From Rhodoferax sp. GW822-FHT02A01 (lineage in GTDB: Bacteria; Pseudomonadota; Gammaproteobacteria; Burkholderiales; Burkholderiaceae_C), in contig NZ_CP152376.1 in NCBI RefSeq assembly GCF_038784515.1, forward strand, positions 4,960,001-5,024,000: a stretch of DNA of 64,000 bases. Direction: 5' to 3'. The notes below the pieces were generated by a model. It searched no databases and was not told the origin of the DNA. It worked only from the letters and a program-made list of their open reading frames with translations. Of the stretch, positions 54,824-64,000 are shown one piece after another (within the stretch, counting starts at the first letter, position 1; the number at the start of each line of letters is the position of its first letter). The position numbers and the translations under genes were made by a program.

Positions 54824-55132
54824 TTAACCCTTGAGCGAATGAAGTTCATCCACGTTGACGGTGGACTTGTTACGGAACAGCAAGACCAGAATCGCCAATC
54901 CGATGGCGGACTCAGCGGCAGCGACGGTCAGGATGAAGAACACGAAGATCTGACCATGCATGTCATGCAAGTAATAGGAAAACGCCACGAAGTTGGTATT
55001 GACCGCCAGCAGCATCAGTTCGATGGCCATCAGCAACACGATCAGGTTGCGCCGATTCAGAAAAATACCCACTACCGACATGGCGAACAGAATGGCGCCC
55101 AATGTGAGAAAGTGACCCAGTGTGAGCGTCAT
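54824..55132 (-). CDS. nuoK: NADH-quinone oxidoreductase subunit K
   Basis: A 102-residue subunit with three helices. The conserved membrane Glu residues are in [19 protein letters not shown] and [20 protein letters not shown], the proton path next to the quinone module. The start overlaps the nuoJ stop by ATGA. Standard MrpC-like protein. Confidence 0.97.
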   Translation of the reverse strand: MTLTLGHFLTLGAILFAMSVVGIFLNRRNLIVLLMAIELMLLAVNTNFVAFSYYLHDMHGQIFVFFILTVAAAESAIGLAILVLLFRNKSTVNVDELHSLKG

Positions 55133-55767
55133 GCTTTTACCTCCGCAGCTTGCGACTCGGGCTCGGGTGCTGCCTGCGTAGCAGTCATCTTCACCACTGT
55201 CATACGATCCTTGGCTTTCACGCGAACCTGATGTCCAGCACTCACATGCTTGCTGTCCTTGCGTGCACGCAAGGTGAGCGCAATGGCAGCGAACATGGCG
55301 ACCATCAGAATCGCAGCGGCCACTTCAAGCGGGAACAGGTATTGCGTGAACAGAACCTTGCCCAGCTCCTGGGTGTTGGATATGGAAGGAGCACCAGCAG
55401 CTCCGGCCGCCAGATCCGTACCGCGGAAGCCCCCCATCAAAACGGCAGACATTTCCAGCGCGATGACCACACCGATCAGGGCCGCAAAGGGAAAGTGCTT
55501 CCAGAAACCCTGTCGCAACGTATCGAGATGGATGTCCATCATCATCACAACGAACAGGAACAGCACCATGACAGCACCCACGTAGACCAGTACCAGCACG
55601 ATGGCCAGGAACTCAGCCTTGAGCAACATCCAAATCATGGCTGCCTGGAAAAATGTCAGCACCAGAAACAACACGGCATGCACCGGATTGCGCGCGGTGA
55701 TGACGCGGAACGCTGCAATCAGCAGGACCGTGGAAAAAATATAGAAAAGACCTGTCGTGACACTCAT
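55129..55767 (-). CDS. nuoJ: NADH-quinone oxidoreductase subunit J
   Basis: A 212-residue membrane subunit with five helices. [19 protein letters not shown] and [20 protein letters not shown] carry the conserved helix 3 Tyr-Val-Gly-Ala region next to the quinone channel. The C-terminal 45 residues are polar ([20 protein letters not shown]) and longer than in E. coli, as is common in betaproteobacteria. It lies 26 nt after nuoI and overlaps nuoK. Confidence 0.96.
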   Translation of the reverse strand: MSVTTGLFYIFSTVLLIAAFRVITARNPVHAVLFLVLTFFQAAMIWMLLKAEFLAIVLVLVYVGAVMVLFLFVVMMMDIHLDTLRQGFWKHFPFAALIGVVIALEMSAVLMGGFRGTDLAAGAAGAPSISNTQELGKVLFTQYLFPLEVAAAILMVAMFAAIALTLRARKDSKHVSAGHQVRVKAKDRMTVVKMTATQAAPEPESQAAEVKA

Positions 55768-55793
55768 GGTTCAAATTCTTTCTGTCATTGGTC

Positions 55794-56315
55794 TTATCGG
55801 TATTTGGCGTCTGCGGCCTTGCTTGCAGCAATTTCGCTCTCATAGCGATCGCCCACGGCCAGCAGCATGTCCTTGGTGAAGTACAGATCCCCACGCTTTT
55901 CACCGTGGTATTCGAAAATCTGCGTCTCCACAATCGAATCCACCGGGCAACTCTCTTCGCAAAAGCCGCAGAAGATGCATTTGGTCAGATCGATGTCGTA
56001 GCGCGTGGTGCGGCGGGAGCCGTCGGCACGCACATCAGACTCAATGGTGATGGCCATGGCTGGGCAAACCGCTTCACACAATTTGCAGGCGATGCAGCGC
56101 TCTTCACCGTTTTCGTAACGACGCAGCGCATGCAGGCCACGGAAGCGCGGCGACAGCGGCGTTTTTTCTTCCGGAAACTGCACCGTGACCTTGCGACGGA
56201 ACAGATAGCGACCAGTCAGTGCCAGTCCCTTGAACAGCTCCACCAACAGGAAGCTGTAGAGAAAATCCTTGACGGAAAAGGGCAGAGGAATGCTCTTTAC
56301 AGTTTTGCTTGTCAT
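55794..56315 (-). CDS. nuoI: NADH-quinone oxidoreductase subunit I
   Basis: A 173-residue ferredoxin-like subunit carrying clusters N6a and N6b. Two CxxCxxCxxxCP motifs are intact: C74, C77, C80 and C84, and C113, C116, C119 and C123. ATG 56315 is chosen because homologues start near here. It passes electrons to NuoB at the membrane interface. It follows nuoH by 11 nt. Confidence 0.97.
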   Translation of the reverse strand: MTSKTVKSIPLPFSVKDFLYSFLLVELFKGLALTGRYLFRRKVTVQFPEEKTPLSPRFRGLHALRRYENGEERCIACKLCEAVCPAMAITIESDVRADGSRRTTRYDIDLTKCIFCGFCEESCPVDSIVETQIFEYHGEKRGDLYFTKDMLLAVGDRYESEIAASKAADAKYR

Positions 56316-56326
56316 GATTGAATCCT

Positions 56327-57403
56327 TCACTTCCAGATGCTGAAGGAAGTCTGCATCCACACGCCCACCACAGTCAGCCAGAACAGCGTGACAGGAATGA
56401 ACACCTTCCAGCCCAGACGCATGACCTGGTCATAGCGGAACCGTGGGAACGTCGCACGCACCCAGATGAAGAAACTGATGATGGCAAAAGACTTGATACC
56501 GAGCCAGATCCAGCCGGGAACCCAGTCCAGCGCGGCCACTGGAGATAGCCACCCGCCCAGGAACATCACGGAGGCCATGACGGAAATCAGCCACATATTG
56601 GCGTATTCCGACAGATAGAACATGGCGTACGACATGCCGGAGTACTCCACCATGTGACCGGCCACAATTTCCGCTTCACCCTCCACAACGTCAAATGGGT
56701 GGCGATTGGTTTCAGCCAGACCGGAGATGATGTACACCACAAAAATCGGCAACAAAGGCAGCCAGTTCCAGGAGAGGAAGCCCAGCCCCATATCCACGAA
56801 TTGGCCCTTGCCTTGGCCCAGCACGATCTGCGTCAGATTCATGCTGCCGCTCACCATGAGCACAATGACCAGGCAGAAGCCCATGGCAATTTCATAGCTC
56901 ACCATTTGCGCCGAAGCACGAATGGCACCGAGGAACGCATACTTGGAGTTGGAAGCCCAACCGGCAATCACCACGCCATAGACTTCCAAGGAGGCAATGG
57001 CCATCAGGTACAGCAAGCCCGCATTGACGTTGGCCAATGCGATGTCCGGGCCAAAGGGAACCACAGCCCAAGTCGCCATGGACGGCATGATGGTCAGCAC
57101 TGGGCCGATAAAGAACAAGCCTTTGTTCGCAGCCGTAGGAACCAGGATTTCCTTGGTCAACAGCTTGAGCGCATCAGCGATAGGCTGAAGAATGCCCCAG
57201 GGGCCTACACGGTTGGGTCCGAGACGGACCTGCATCCAACCCAGGAATTTACGTTCCCACAAGGTGGTGTATGCGACAGCGCCCATCAAAGGAAGCACCA
57301 CCACAATGATCTTGATCAGCGTCCAAACAATGGGCCAGGCCAGGCCAGTCCACCATGCATCGCCGCTGAGGCCAGCGCCTGCATTGAAAATTGTGTCAAT
57401 CAT
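56327..57403 (-). CDS. nuoH: NADH-quinone oxidoreductase subunit H
   Basis: A 358-residue membrane subunit with eight or nine helices that forms much of the quinone chamber. It has [59 protein letters not shown] and [20 protein letters not shown], all diagnostic. The start overlaps the nuoG stop by ATGA. Confidence 0.97.
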   Translation of the reverse strand: MIDTIFNAGAGLSGDAWWTGLAWPIVWTLIKIIVVVLPLMGAVAYTTLWERKFLGWMQVRLGPNRVGPWGILQPIADALKLLTKEILVPTAANKGLFFIGPVLTIMPSMATWAVVPFGPDIALANVNAGLLYLMAIASLEVYGVVIAGWASNSKYAFLGAIRASAQMVSYEIAMGFCLVIVLMVSGSMNLTQIVLGQGKGQFVDMGLGFLSWNWLPLLPIFVVYIISGLAETNRHPFDVVEGEAEIVAGHMVEYSGMSYAMFYLSEYANMWLISVMASVMFLGGWLSPVAALDWVPGWIWLGIKSFAIISFFIWVRATFPRFRYDQVMRLGWKVFIPVTLFWLTVVGVWMQTSFSIWK

Positions 57404-59544
57404 GCCAGTGCCTCCTGTGCCGGCTGCTGTGCAGTTGCGGATCGCGCATCGGCTGTCAATTGAAGGGAGGATGCTCTACGCACCAACCCGTCCAGTTGAT
57501 AAATCGACGCTACCGCAGGCTCGACAGTCGTCGGCGTCAAATCAATGACCGCATTGGTCGCGTTACCCAAGCGGGCCGCAGGAACAAACTCAGGCACAGC
57601 ACCTGCGTCTTTGTGCATCGCCAGCAGGACGTCCTGTGCCGACTCATAGTCGAAGCCCGGAATACCCAAAAGATTGGCCAGCACGCGAATGACCTTCCAC
57701 GCAGGACGTGTTTCGCCAGCTGGGCGCACAACCGCATAGAAACTCTGCACGCGACCTTCGGCATTCACAAAGGTACCTGCCGTTTCCGAGAAGGGTGCAA
57801 TGGGCAACAGCACGTCGCTGAAGGCCATATTGGCCTTGAATGGGCTGAGCGTCACCACCATTTCCGCCTGGTTCAGCGCCTGGGCAGCCTTGGCCCCAGC
57901 TGCGCTGTCCTGCACGGGTTCGGTATTGAGCAGGATCGCGGCCTTGAGACCGCCGGCCAGCATCTGCCCTGCGTTCAGACCACCGGTGCCCGGCAGGGCA
58001 CCCGCAATTTGCGCACCAACCGTATTGGCAGCTTCCGTCAGATAACCAACGGTGGCGCCTGTTTGCGCAGCGATCCAGTTGGCCAGTGCCAGCAGGCTGG
58101 ACGCCTTGGCATGGTGAGCGGCCGCATTGCCCAGCAGGATGGCTTTGTTTGCACCGCCCAACAGACTTTTCGCAATCGCTTGCGACTGAGAAGTAACGTT
58201 GCCAGCAGCTGGTGCACTGACGCCCTGCTCTGCCGCAACTGCAGCGGCAATATCAGCCAGCGCTTGTACCCATTGCGACGCAGGAGCCAGCAATGTGTTG
58301 GCCACTGGCAAAGCCCAGTCGGTCATCACTGCATTGAGTGCATTGACCTGGCAGCCCAGCTTGGCGGCCTGGCGAATACGTTGTGCAAATAGGGGATGGT
58401 CCTTGCGCAGGTTGGAACCCACGACCAGAACGCGCTCCAGATGCGACAGCGATGCAATCGAGGTGCCCAGATAGCGCGCTTGTGCAGAGGTTCCAAATTC
58501 GGCGTTGCGCAGGCGATAGTCGATGTTCTCGCTACCCAGGCCGCGCACCAAGGCACCTGCCAGATACAGTTCTTCCAGCGTGCTGTGCGGACTGACCAGC
58601 GCACCAATGGATTGCGCACCATGGTTGGTCTTGATCTGTTTCAGGCCGTTCGCCACGTATTCCAGTGCGGTCTGCCAATCCACTGTCTTCCATTCACCGC
58701 CCTGCTTGAGCATGGGCGCGGTCAGACGGTCATCACCGTTCAAGGCTTCATAGGAGAAACGATCACGGTCGGCAATCCAGCATTCGTTGACCGCTTCGTT
58801 TTCCAGCGGAACAACACGCAGCACCTTGTTGTTCTTGACCTGGACAATCAGGTTGGAACCGGTGGAGTCATGCGGGCTGACCGACTTGCGGCGTGACAAC
58901 TCCCAGGTACGGGCGCTGTAGCGGAAAGGTTTGCTGGTCAAGGCACCCACAGGACAGATGTCAATCATGTTGCCAGACAGTTCCGAATCCACCGACTGAC
59001 CGACGAAAGTTTCGATCTCGGCATGCTCACCGCGATGGGACATGCCCAGTTCCATCACGCCAGCCACTTCCTGACCGAAGCGAACGCAACGTGTGCAGTG
59101 AATGCAGCGGCTCATTTCCTCCATGGAAATCAGCGGGCCGACGTCCTTGTGGAAGACCACGCGCTTTTCTTCTTCGTAACGTGAAGTGGAGCCGCCATAG
59201 CCCACAGCCAAGTCCTGCAACTGGCATTCGCCGCCCTGATCACAGATCGGGCAATCCAGCGGATGGTTGATCAGCAGGAACTCCATCACCGACTTCTGGG
59301 CCTTGATAGCCTTGTCGCTCTTGGTGCGGACAATCATGCCCTGCGTTACGGGAGTTGCACAGGCCGGCATGGGCTTGGGCATCTTCTCCACGTCCACCAA
59401 GCACATGCGGCAATTGGCCGCAATGCTGAGCTTCTTGTGGTAGCAGAAATGAGGGATGTAGGTTCCAGCTCGGTCCGCAGCATGCATGATCATGCTGCCT
59501 TCAGAGATTTCAACCTTTTTGCCGTCGAGTTCGATTTCAATCAT
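57400..59544 (-). CDS. nuoG: NADH-quinone oxidoreductase subunit G
   Basis: A 714-residue iron-sulfur subunit, shorter than E. coli NuoG (about 908) and of the betaproteobacterial type. Ligands: [2Fe-2S] C34, C45, C48, C62; His-type [4Fe-4S] H94, C98, C101, C107; [4Fe-4S] C147, C150, C153 with a later Cys in DICPVGAL. The extra N7 Cys set of some NuoG proteins is not evident. The rest is a molybdopterin-oxidoreductase-like domain without cofactor ligands. ATG 59544 was chosen by homology over an in-frame upstream start. A repeat-bearing gap of 93 nt separates it from nuoF. Confidence 0.97.
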   Translation of the reverse strand: MIEIELDGKKVEISEGSMIMHAADRAGTYIPHFCYHKKLSIAANCRMCLVDVEKMPKPMPACATPVTQGMIVRTKSDKAIKAQKSVMEFLLINHPLDCPICDQGGECQLQDLAVGYGGSTSRYEEEKRVVFHKDVGPLISMEEMSRCIHCTRCVRFGQEVAGVMELGMSHRGEHAEIETFVGQSVDSELSGNMIDICPVGALTSKPFRYSARTWELSRRKSVSPHDSTGSNLIVQVKNNKVLRVVPLENEAVNECWIADRDRFSYEALNGDDRLTAPMLKQGGEWKTVDWQTALEYVANGLKQIKTNHGAQSIGALVSPHSTLEELYLAGALVRGLGSENIDYRLRNAEFGTSAQARYLGTSIASLSHLERVLVVGSNLRKDHPLFAQRIRQAAKLGCQVNALNAVMTDWALPVANTLLAPASQWVQALADIAAAVAAEQGVSAPAAGNVTSQSQAIAKSLLGGANKAILLGNAAAHHAKASSLLALANWIAAQTGATVGYLTEAANTVGAQIAGALPGTGGLNAGQMLAGGLKAAILLNTEPVQDSAAGAKAAQALNQAEMVVTLSPFKANMAFSDVLLPIAPFSETAGTFVNAEGRVQSFYAVVRPAGETRPAWKVIRVLANLLGIPGFDYESAQDVLLAMHKDAGAVPEFVPAARLGNATNAVIDLTPTTVEPAVASIYQLDGLVRRASSLQLTADARSATAQQPAQEALA

Positions 59545-59558
59545 GAGATGCCTTTCGC

Positions 59559-59624
59559 AGGGCCGTCCCAAGGAAGGCATGCGCCCCCTCGGGGGGCCGC
59601 GAACGATAAGTGAGCTTGGGGGTC
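59559..59624. repeat. Comamonadaceae-type intergenic repeat in the nuoF-nuoG gap
   Basis: The stretch holds GGGCCGTCCCAAGGAAGGC, then GCGCCCCCTCGGGGGGC (59581-59597, hairpin) and GCGAACGATAAGTGAGC followed by TTGGGGG. From memory, this phrase order recurs between genes across Comamonadaceae genomes as a short palindromic repeat. Here it sits inside an operon, in the only long gap of the nuo cluster. Its copy number in this genome cannot be seen from one window. Confidence 0.65.
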
Positions 59625-59637
59625 ATATTCGATTCGC

Positions 59638-60990
59638 TCAAACGTTGGCAGTGACCATGCAGGTCTTGTGCTCAACGTGGTGCACAAATTCGTGCCGGAA
59701 GTGCTTGATCATGGCGCGCACCGGCATGGCCGCCGCGTCACCCAGAGCGCAGATGGTTCTACCCATGATGTTCTCAGCCACGTTGTCCAGCAGATCCATA
59801 TCTGCAGGACGCCCCTGTCCTTCTTCGATGCGATCCACCACGCGGGACAACCAGCCCGTGCCTTCGCGGCAAGGTGTGCACTGACCGCAGGATTCGTGGG
59901 CATAGAAGTAGCTCAGGCGTTGCAACGCCTTGACCATGCAACGGCTGTCGTCCATCACGATCACAGCGCCAGAACCGAGCATGGAACCCGCCTTGGAGAT
60001 GGAGTCGTAGTCCATGGTGCATTCCATGATGATGGAAGCAGGCAACACAGGCGAAGAAGATCCACCGGGGATGACGGCCTTGAGCGTGCGTCCGGCACGT
60101 ACACCGCCAGCCAACTCCAGCAGTTTGGCAAAAGGCGTACCCATGGGAACTTCGTAGTTGCCGGGACGCTCCACGTCACCACTGACAGAATAGATCTTGG
60201 TGCCGCCGTTGTTGGGCTTGCCGCATTCGAGGTAGGCTTGGGCGCCGTTGCGGATGATCCAGGGAACCGCCGCGAAGGTCTCGGTGTTATTGATTGTGGT
60301 GGGCTTGCCGTACAGGCCAAAGCTGGCCGGGAAAGGCGGCTTGAACCGGGGCTGCCCCTTCTTGCCTTCCAGCGACTCCAGCAGTGCGGTTTCTTCACCG
60401 CAGATATAAGCGCCAAAACCGTGGGCCGCGTGCAGCTGGAAGCTGAACTCGCTACCCAAAATGTTGTCACCCAAATAGCCGGCAGCGCGGGCTTCTTCCA
60501 GTGCTTCTTCAAAGCGCTCGTAGGCCGAGAAGATTTCACCGTGGATGTAGTTGTAACCCACGCTGATACCCATGGCGTAGGCCGCAATGATCATGCCTTC
60601 AATCACGATATGCGGATTGAATTGCAGGATGTCGCGGTCCTTGCAGGTACCGGGTTCGCCTTCGTCCGAATTGCACACCAGGTACTTCTGTCCCGGGAAC
60701 TTGCGCGGCATGAAGCTCCACTTCAAGCCGGTGGGAAAACCGGCGCCGCCGCGACCACGCAGGGCCGACTCTTTGACGGTCGTAATGACCTGGTCCTGGC
60801 TCAGCCCTTCGCCGCCGTCCTTGCCAAGCACCTTGCGCAACGCTTGATAGCCACCACGGGCTTCATAGTCCTTGATGCGCCAGTTGGAACCATTCAATCC
60901 TGCGTAGATTTGCGGATTGATGTGGCGATCATGAAAACAGGTCTGAACGCCCGTGGCGCTGAACTGGTTGATGATGTCTTGAGCGCTCAT
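59638..60990 (-). CDS. nuoF: NADH-quinone oxidoreductase subunit F
   Basis: A 450-residue flavoprotein that binds NADH, FMN and cluster N3. It has [17 protein letters not shown], the NADH loop [36 protein letters not shown], and the [4Fe-4S] motif [15 protein letters not shown] near residue 365 with a later Cys in [12 protein letters not shown]. It takes electrons from NADH into the complex. It overlaps nuoE by ATGA. HoxF, encoded at 8.8 kb, is its hydrogenase homologue. Confidence 0.98.
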   Translation of the reverse strand: MSAQDIINQFSATGVQTCFHDRHINPQIYAGLNGSNWRIKDYEARGGYQALRKVLGKDGGEGLSQDQVITTVKESALRGRGGAGFPTGLKWSFMPRKFPGQKYLVCNSDEGEPGTCKDRDILQFNPHIVIEGMIIAAYAMGISVGYNYIHGEIFSAYERFEEALEEARAAGYLGDNILGSEFSFQLHAAHGFGAYICGEETALLESLEGKKGQPRFKPPFPASFGLYGKPTTINNTETFAAVPWIIRNGAQAYLECGKPNNGGTKIYSVSGDVERPGNYEVPMGTPFAKLLELAGGVRAGRTLKAVIPGGSSSPVLPASIIMECTMDYDSISKAGSMLGSGAVIVMDDSRCMVKALQRLSYFYAHESCGQCTPCREGTGWLSRVVDRIEEGQGRPADMDLLDNVAENIMGRTICALGDAAAMPVRAMIKHFRHEFVHHVEHKTCMVTANV

Positions 60991-61478
60991 GCCTTGCCCT
61001 CCGCGGCGCGGATGCCGTCTACCAACTGGTCCAGCTTTTCATTGCTCATGAAGCTGCACATCTTGCGGTCATTCACCAGCATCACAGGCGAGTCGGCGCA
61101 GGCGCCCAGGCACTCGCTCTGCTGCAAGGTGAACAGGCCATCTGCCGTGGTTTCGCCCATGGAGATGCCCAGCTTTTTTTCCAGATGGTGCAGGGCCACT
61201 TGGCCATCGCGCAACTGGCAAGGCAGATTGGTACACACATTGAGCTTGAACTTGCCAACCGGGCGCTGGTTGTACATGTTGTAGAACGTGGTCACTTCAT
61301 GCACAGCCATAGGCGCCATGCCGAGGTAGTCAGCCACTACTTTTTCACTTTCGGCGCTGACATAGCCCAGTTCCTGCTGCACGATCGACAGGCAAGCCAT
61401 CACGGCTGACTGCTTCTGGTCGGCGGGGTACTTGGCTACTTCCTTGGCAAAGCGCGCTTTGGTAGCTTCAGAGATCAT
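60987..61478 (-). CDS. nuoE: NADH-quinone oxidoreductase subunit E
   Basis: A 163-residue thioredoxin-like [2Fe-2S] protein (cluster N1a). The ligands C82, C87 (VCTNLPCQL) and C123, C127 ([11 protein letters not shown]) are all present, unlike the matching region of HoxF. It overlaps nuoD by 4 nt upstream and nuoF by 4 nt downstream, so the D-E-F set is translationally coupled. Confidence 0.98.
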   Translation of the reverse strand: MISEATKARFAKEVAKYPADQKQSAVMACLSIVQQELGYVSAESEKVVADYLGMAPMAVHEVTTFYNMYNQRPVGKFKLNVCTNLPCQLRDGQVALHHLEKKLGISMGETTADGLFTLQQSECLGACADSPVMLVNDRKMCSFMSNEKLDQLVDGIRAAEGKA

Positions 61479-62728
61479 CGATCAATCTCTCCAAAAACAA
61501 TATCAATCGTGCCGATCACGGCGACCGCATCAGCGATCATGTGACCGGTGGTCATTTCGTTGAGGCCTGAGAGGTGCACAAAGCCTGGCGGACGGATCTT
61601 CATGCGGTACGGCTTGTTGGCACCATCACTCACGATGTAGATGCCAAACTCGCCCTTGGGATGCTCCACCGCCGCATACGCCTCGCCTTCCGGCACGCGA
61701 AAGCCTTCAGAAAACAGCTTGAAGTGGTGAATCAGCTCTTCCATGCTGGTCTTCATGGATTCACGCGAAGGCGGTGCAACCTTGTGGTTCTCCGTGATCA
61801 CTGGGCCGGGGTTGGCGCGCAACCACTTTATGCACTGCTTGATGAGCTCGTTGGACTGCTTCATCTCCTCCATGCGGACCAGGTAACGGTCATACACATC
61901 ACCCGTCTTGCCCACTGGAATGTCAAACTCCAACTCGCTATAGACCTCATACGGCTGCTGCTTGCGCAAATCCCAAGCCACGCCAGATCCGCGCAGCATG
62001 GGGCCGGTGAAGCCCAGATTCAGTGCGCGCTCGTCCGTGACGATGCCGATATCCACCGTACGCTGTTTGAAGATGCGGTTGTCGGTCAGCAGTGTGTGGT
62101 ATTCCTCCATGCACACCGGGAAGCGACGTGTGAAATCCTCGATGTAATCCAGCAACGAACCTTGGCGATTGCGGTTCAACTCTTCCACGCCCTTGGCATT
62201 GCGCACCTTGCTGGCCTTGAACTTCGGCATGGTCTCTGGCAGATCGCGATACACGCCGCCCGGACGGAAGTAGGCCGCGTGCATACGTGCACCGCTGACT
62301 GCTTCATACATGTCGAACAGGTCTTCGCGCTCACGGAAGGTGTACATCAGGATAGTGGAGCTACCCAGGTCATTGGCCACCGAGCCCAACCACATCAGGT
62401 GATTGAGCAGGCGCGTGATTTCGGCAAACATCACACGGATGTACTGGGCACGCACCGGCACCTCGATACCCAGCAGCTTTTCGATCGCCAGGCAATACGC
62501 ATGCTCATTGCTCATCATGGACACGTAATCGAGGCGGTCCATATAGGGCAAGGTCTGGATGTAGGTCTTGGTCTCTGCCAACTTTTCGGTGGCACGGTGC
62601 AGCAACCCGATATGCGGATCTGCACGCTGGATGACTTCGCCATCCAGCTCCAGCACCAGACGCAACACACCGTGTGCTGCCGGGTGTTGGGGTCCAAAGT
62701 TCAGGGTGTAGTTCTTGATTTCAGCCAT
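61475..62728 (-). CDS. nuoD: NADH-quinone oxidoreductase subunit D
   Basis: A 417-residue subunit homologous to [NiFe]-hydrogenase large subunits but lacking the metal Cys residues. It has [20 protein letters not shown] with the quinone-head His, [17 protein letters not shown], and the C-terminal DIVFGEIDR. It forms the quinone site with NuoB. Length is normal, and the gene lies 12 nt after nuoC. Confidence 0.98.
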   Translation of the reverse strand: MAEIKNYTLNFGPQHPAAHGVLRLVLELDGEVIQRADPHIGLLHRATEKLAETKTYIQTLPYMDRLDYVSMMSNEHAYCLAIEKLLGIEVPVRAQYIRVMFAEITRLLNHLMWLGSVANDLGSSTILMYTFREREDLFDMYEAVSGARMHAAYFRPGGVYRDLPETMPKFKASKVRNAKGVEELNRNRQGSLLDYIEDFTRRFPVCMEEYHTLLTDNRIFKQRTVDIGIVTDERALNLGFTGPMLRGSGVAWDLRKQQPYEVYSELEFDIPVGKTGDVYDRYLVRMEEMKQSNELIKQCIKWLRANPGPVITENHKVAPPSRESMKTSMEELIHHFKLFSEGFRVPEGEAYAAVEHPKGEFGIYIVSDGANKPYRMKIRPPGFVHLSGLNEMTTGHMIADAVAVIGTIDIVFGEIDR

Positions 62729-62740
62729 GCGCTCTACTGC

Positions 62741-63349
62741 TTATTGCAGGCCCCCGTATTTGTCTTCACGAATCACGCGCGGGGTGATTTCCCGCGCTTC
62801 GATGGTGACCGGCTGGTACACCACGCGTGCACGCTCGGCGTCGTAACGCATTTCCACGTGACCTTCGGCAGGGAAGTCCTTGCGGAAGGGATGCCCGATG
62901 AAGCCGTAGTCGGTCAGAATGCGACGCAGGTCTTCGTGGCCTTCAAACACGATGCCAAACAGGTCAAACGCTTCGCGTTCAAACCAGTTGGCAGAAGCCC
63001 ATACCTTGCTCAACGAATCCACCACCGGCATATCGTCATCCGTGGCAAAAACTTTCAGACGCAAGCGCTGATTCAAAGACACGGAAAGCAGGTGTGACAC
63101 CGCACAAAAACGCGGGCCATCATGCTCCCCATTCTTGTACTCGGAGTAATCCACGCCACACAGATCGATCAATTGCTCAAATTTGCAGCCTGCAGAATCC
63201 TTGAGTGCACGTGCGGCAGCAAGATAGTCGGAAGCAGCAACTTCAACAGTCACCTCACCCAGCGCAATGGATATCTTTTGAACCTTGTCACCCAGAGCGG
63301 CCACCACTGCATCGCGTGTGGCCTCGGGACGGACAGAAAATGTTGTCAT
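62741..63349 (-). CDS. nuoC: NADH-quinone oxidoreductase subunit C
   Basis: A 202-residue peripheral-arm subunit. The family signature [20 protein letters not shown] is at about residues 123-143, followed by [17 protein letters not shown]. NuoC and NuoD are separate proteins here, not fused as in E. coli. It starts 9 nt after nuoB and packs against NuoD, NuoB and NuoI. Confidence 0.97.
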   Translation of the reverse strand: MTTFSVRPEATRDAVVAALGDKVQKISIALGEVTVEVAASDYLAAARALKDSAGCKFEQLIDLCGVDYSEYKNGEHDGPRFCAVSHLLSVSLNQRLRLKVFATDDDMPVVDSLSKVWASANWFEREAFDLFGIVFEGHEDLRRILTDYGFIGHPFRKDFPAEGHVEMRYDAERARVVYQPVTIEAREITPRVIREDKYGGLQ

Positions 63350-63358
63350 GCTGATCCT

Positions 63359-63838
63359 TTACGCCCGTGCAATCGTCTCTGTACGGCGAATCTTCAGCTG
63401 CAACTGCAGGATGCCGTAAATCAGCGCTTCAGCTGTAGGCGGGCATCCCGGCACGTACACATCCACGGGAACAATGCGATCACAGCCGCGCACCACGGAA
63501 TAGCTGTAGTGGTAGTAGCCGCCACCATTCGCACAGGAACCCATGGAGAGCACCCAGCGCGGCTCAGACATCTGGTCGTATACCTTGCGAAATGCGGGTG
63601 CCATCTTGTTGGTCAGCGTACCGGCCACGATCATCAGATCGGACTGGCGGGGGCTGGCACGAAACACCTCAGCGCCAAAGCGACTGAGGTCATAGCGCGC
63701 AACCGCAGAGTGCATCATCTCCACCGCACAGCACGCCAGACCAAAAGTCATGGGCCAAATGGAGCCGGTCTTGGCCCAATTCATCACCGAGTCGTAACTC
63801 GTGGTGACAAATCCTTCTTTGAGTACACCTTCAATCAT
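63359..63838 (-). CDS. nuoB: NADH-quinone oxidoreductase subunit B
   Basis: A 159-residue subunit that carries cluster N2, the last electron donor before quinone. The ligands are C36 and C37 ([11 protein letters not shown]), C102 ([10 protein letters not shown]) and C132 ([11 protein letters not shown]). ATG 63838 matches the usual N-terminus ([16 protein letters not shown]). It shares its fold with HoxY, also in this window. It lies 4 nt after nuoA. Confidence 0.98.
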   Translation of the reverse strand: MIEGVLKEGFVTTSYDSVMNWAKTGSIWPMTFGLACCAVEMMHSAVARYDLSRFGAEVFRASPRQSDLMIVAGTLTNKMAPAFRKVYDQMSEPRWVLSMGSCANGGGYYHYSYSVVRGCDRIVPVDVYVPGCPPTAEALIYGILQLQLKIRRTETIARA

Positions 63839-63842
63839 TTGT

Positions 63843-64000
63843 TTACTCCCAATCGAGGGCGCCTTTTTTCCACATGTAGACAAAACCGATCGTGAGCACC
63901 GCCACGAATTCCAGCCCAACCAGGAAACCAATCAGGCCCGTCTCTCTCAGCGAAACAGCCCAGGGAAACAGGAACGCAGTTTCCAGGTCAAACAAGATGA
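63843..64000 (-). CDS. nuoA: NADH-quinone oxidoreductase subunit A, C-terminal part
   Basis: The last 52 codons of nuoA are in the window; the start is beyond the right edge. The translation reads [19 protein letters not shown], with the family motif FDxETxFLFPW, then a helix ([20 protein letters not shown]) and the terminal KKGALDWE. NuoA is a three-helix membrane subunit at the quinone cavity. It is the first gene of the nuoA-N operon, so the operon promoter lies outside this window. Confidence 0.95.
   Translation of the reverse strand, partial: ILFDLETAFLFPWAVSLRETGLIGFLVGLEFVAVLTIGFVYMWKKGALDWE

Noticed and set aside
52561..54834. A 757-codon open frame on the plus strand, rich in His and Gln, opposite nuoL.
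   Set aside because: It is the antisense shadow of nuoL, whose GC-rich third positions suppress stops on the other strand. It has no domain and no ribosome binding site, and the nuoL frame is unmistakable.
59668..63097. Two long plus-strand frames (538 and 507 codons) opposite nuoF and nuoD/nuoC.
   Set aside because: Same antisense effect of high-GC coding DNA; the minus-strand proteins carry all conserved motifs and the plus-strand products are low-information His/Gln-rich strings.
1..64000. CRISPR arrays, tRNA or rRNA genes, insertion sequences, prophage or toxin-antitoxin modules.
   Set aside because: I looked for direct-repeat arrays, T-loop sequences, transposase motifs and small two-gene toxin layouts and found none that could be supported.

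Overview
This is a GC-rich chromosomal window from a betaproteobacterium, most likely family Comamonadaceae (Rhodoferax/Polaromonas/Acidovorax relatives). I infer this from the protein styles, a complete nuoA-N operon followed by nudix and DUF1178 genes, a PPi-dependent phosphofructokinase, and an intergenic repeat typical of that family. I saw no rRNA, tRNA, CRISPR array, insertion sequence or prophage. Both ends cut genes: an ABC ATPase at the left and nuoA at the right.

Layout. 1-3.2 kb (minus): a GtsABC-type sugar ABC transporter (binding protein, two permeases, start of the ATPase). 3.2-3.8 kb (plus): two tiny membrane-protein genes behind a perfect FNR/Anr-type box. 3.9-8.5 kb (minus): a damaged region. 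A DUF11-repeat surface-protein gene carries an internal frame break and is then joined abruptly to the 3' part of a hybrid histidine kinase gene (REC-REC-HPt), which looks like the scar of a large deletion. 8.8-13.9 kb (plus): hoxFUYHW, a bidirectional NAD-reducing [NiFe]-hydrogenase and its protease. 13.9-19.5 kb (plus): a REC-PAS-histidine kinase, a NarL-type regulator and a CHASE3/PAS/GAF/GGDEF/EAL protein. 19.5-28.4 kb: DUF4406 protein, DJ-1/PfpI protein, hexose-6-phosphate mutarotase, two MFS exporters, a MarR regulator, DedA, MutL and PPi-PFK. 28.8-33.7 kb (minus): a Liv-type amino-acid ABC transporter with a fused LivM-LivG subunit. 34-38 kb: SMR, MATE and Bcr/CflA exporters and MiaA. 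38-46.4 kb (plus): an AttEFGH-like ABC ATPase/permease/lipocalin set with an SH3 protein and an M48 protease inserted, then an MsbA-like exporter. 46.5-49.7 kb: two small unknown genes, glutamate dehydrogenase, DUF1178 and a Nudix hydrolase. 49.8-64 kb (minus): the respiratory complex I operon nuoA-N, closed by a clear rho-independent terminator.

How the parts fit: sugar and amino-acid uptake feed central metabolism (PPi-PFK, mutarotase, GDH). NADH is oxidised by Nuo or produced from H2 by Hox, and HoxFU and NuoEFG are homologous diaphorase modules. The most useful observations are the deletion-fusion at about 5.46 kb, the FNR box before the small membrane genes, paired CGGAA-N2-TTCCG elements exactly two helical turns apart before the GGDEF/EAL gene, palindromes before hoxF, a MarR operator overlaying both divergent -10 boxes, and a recurrent -10 hexamer 6-10 nt before start codons that suggests leaderless transcripts. 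I did not find a convincing wholly new multi-gene system.
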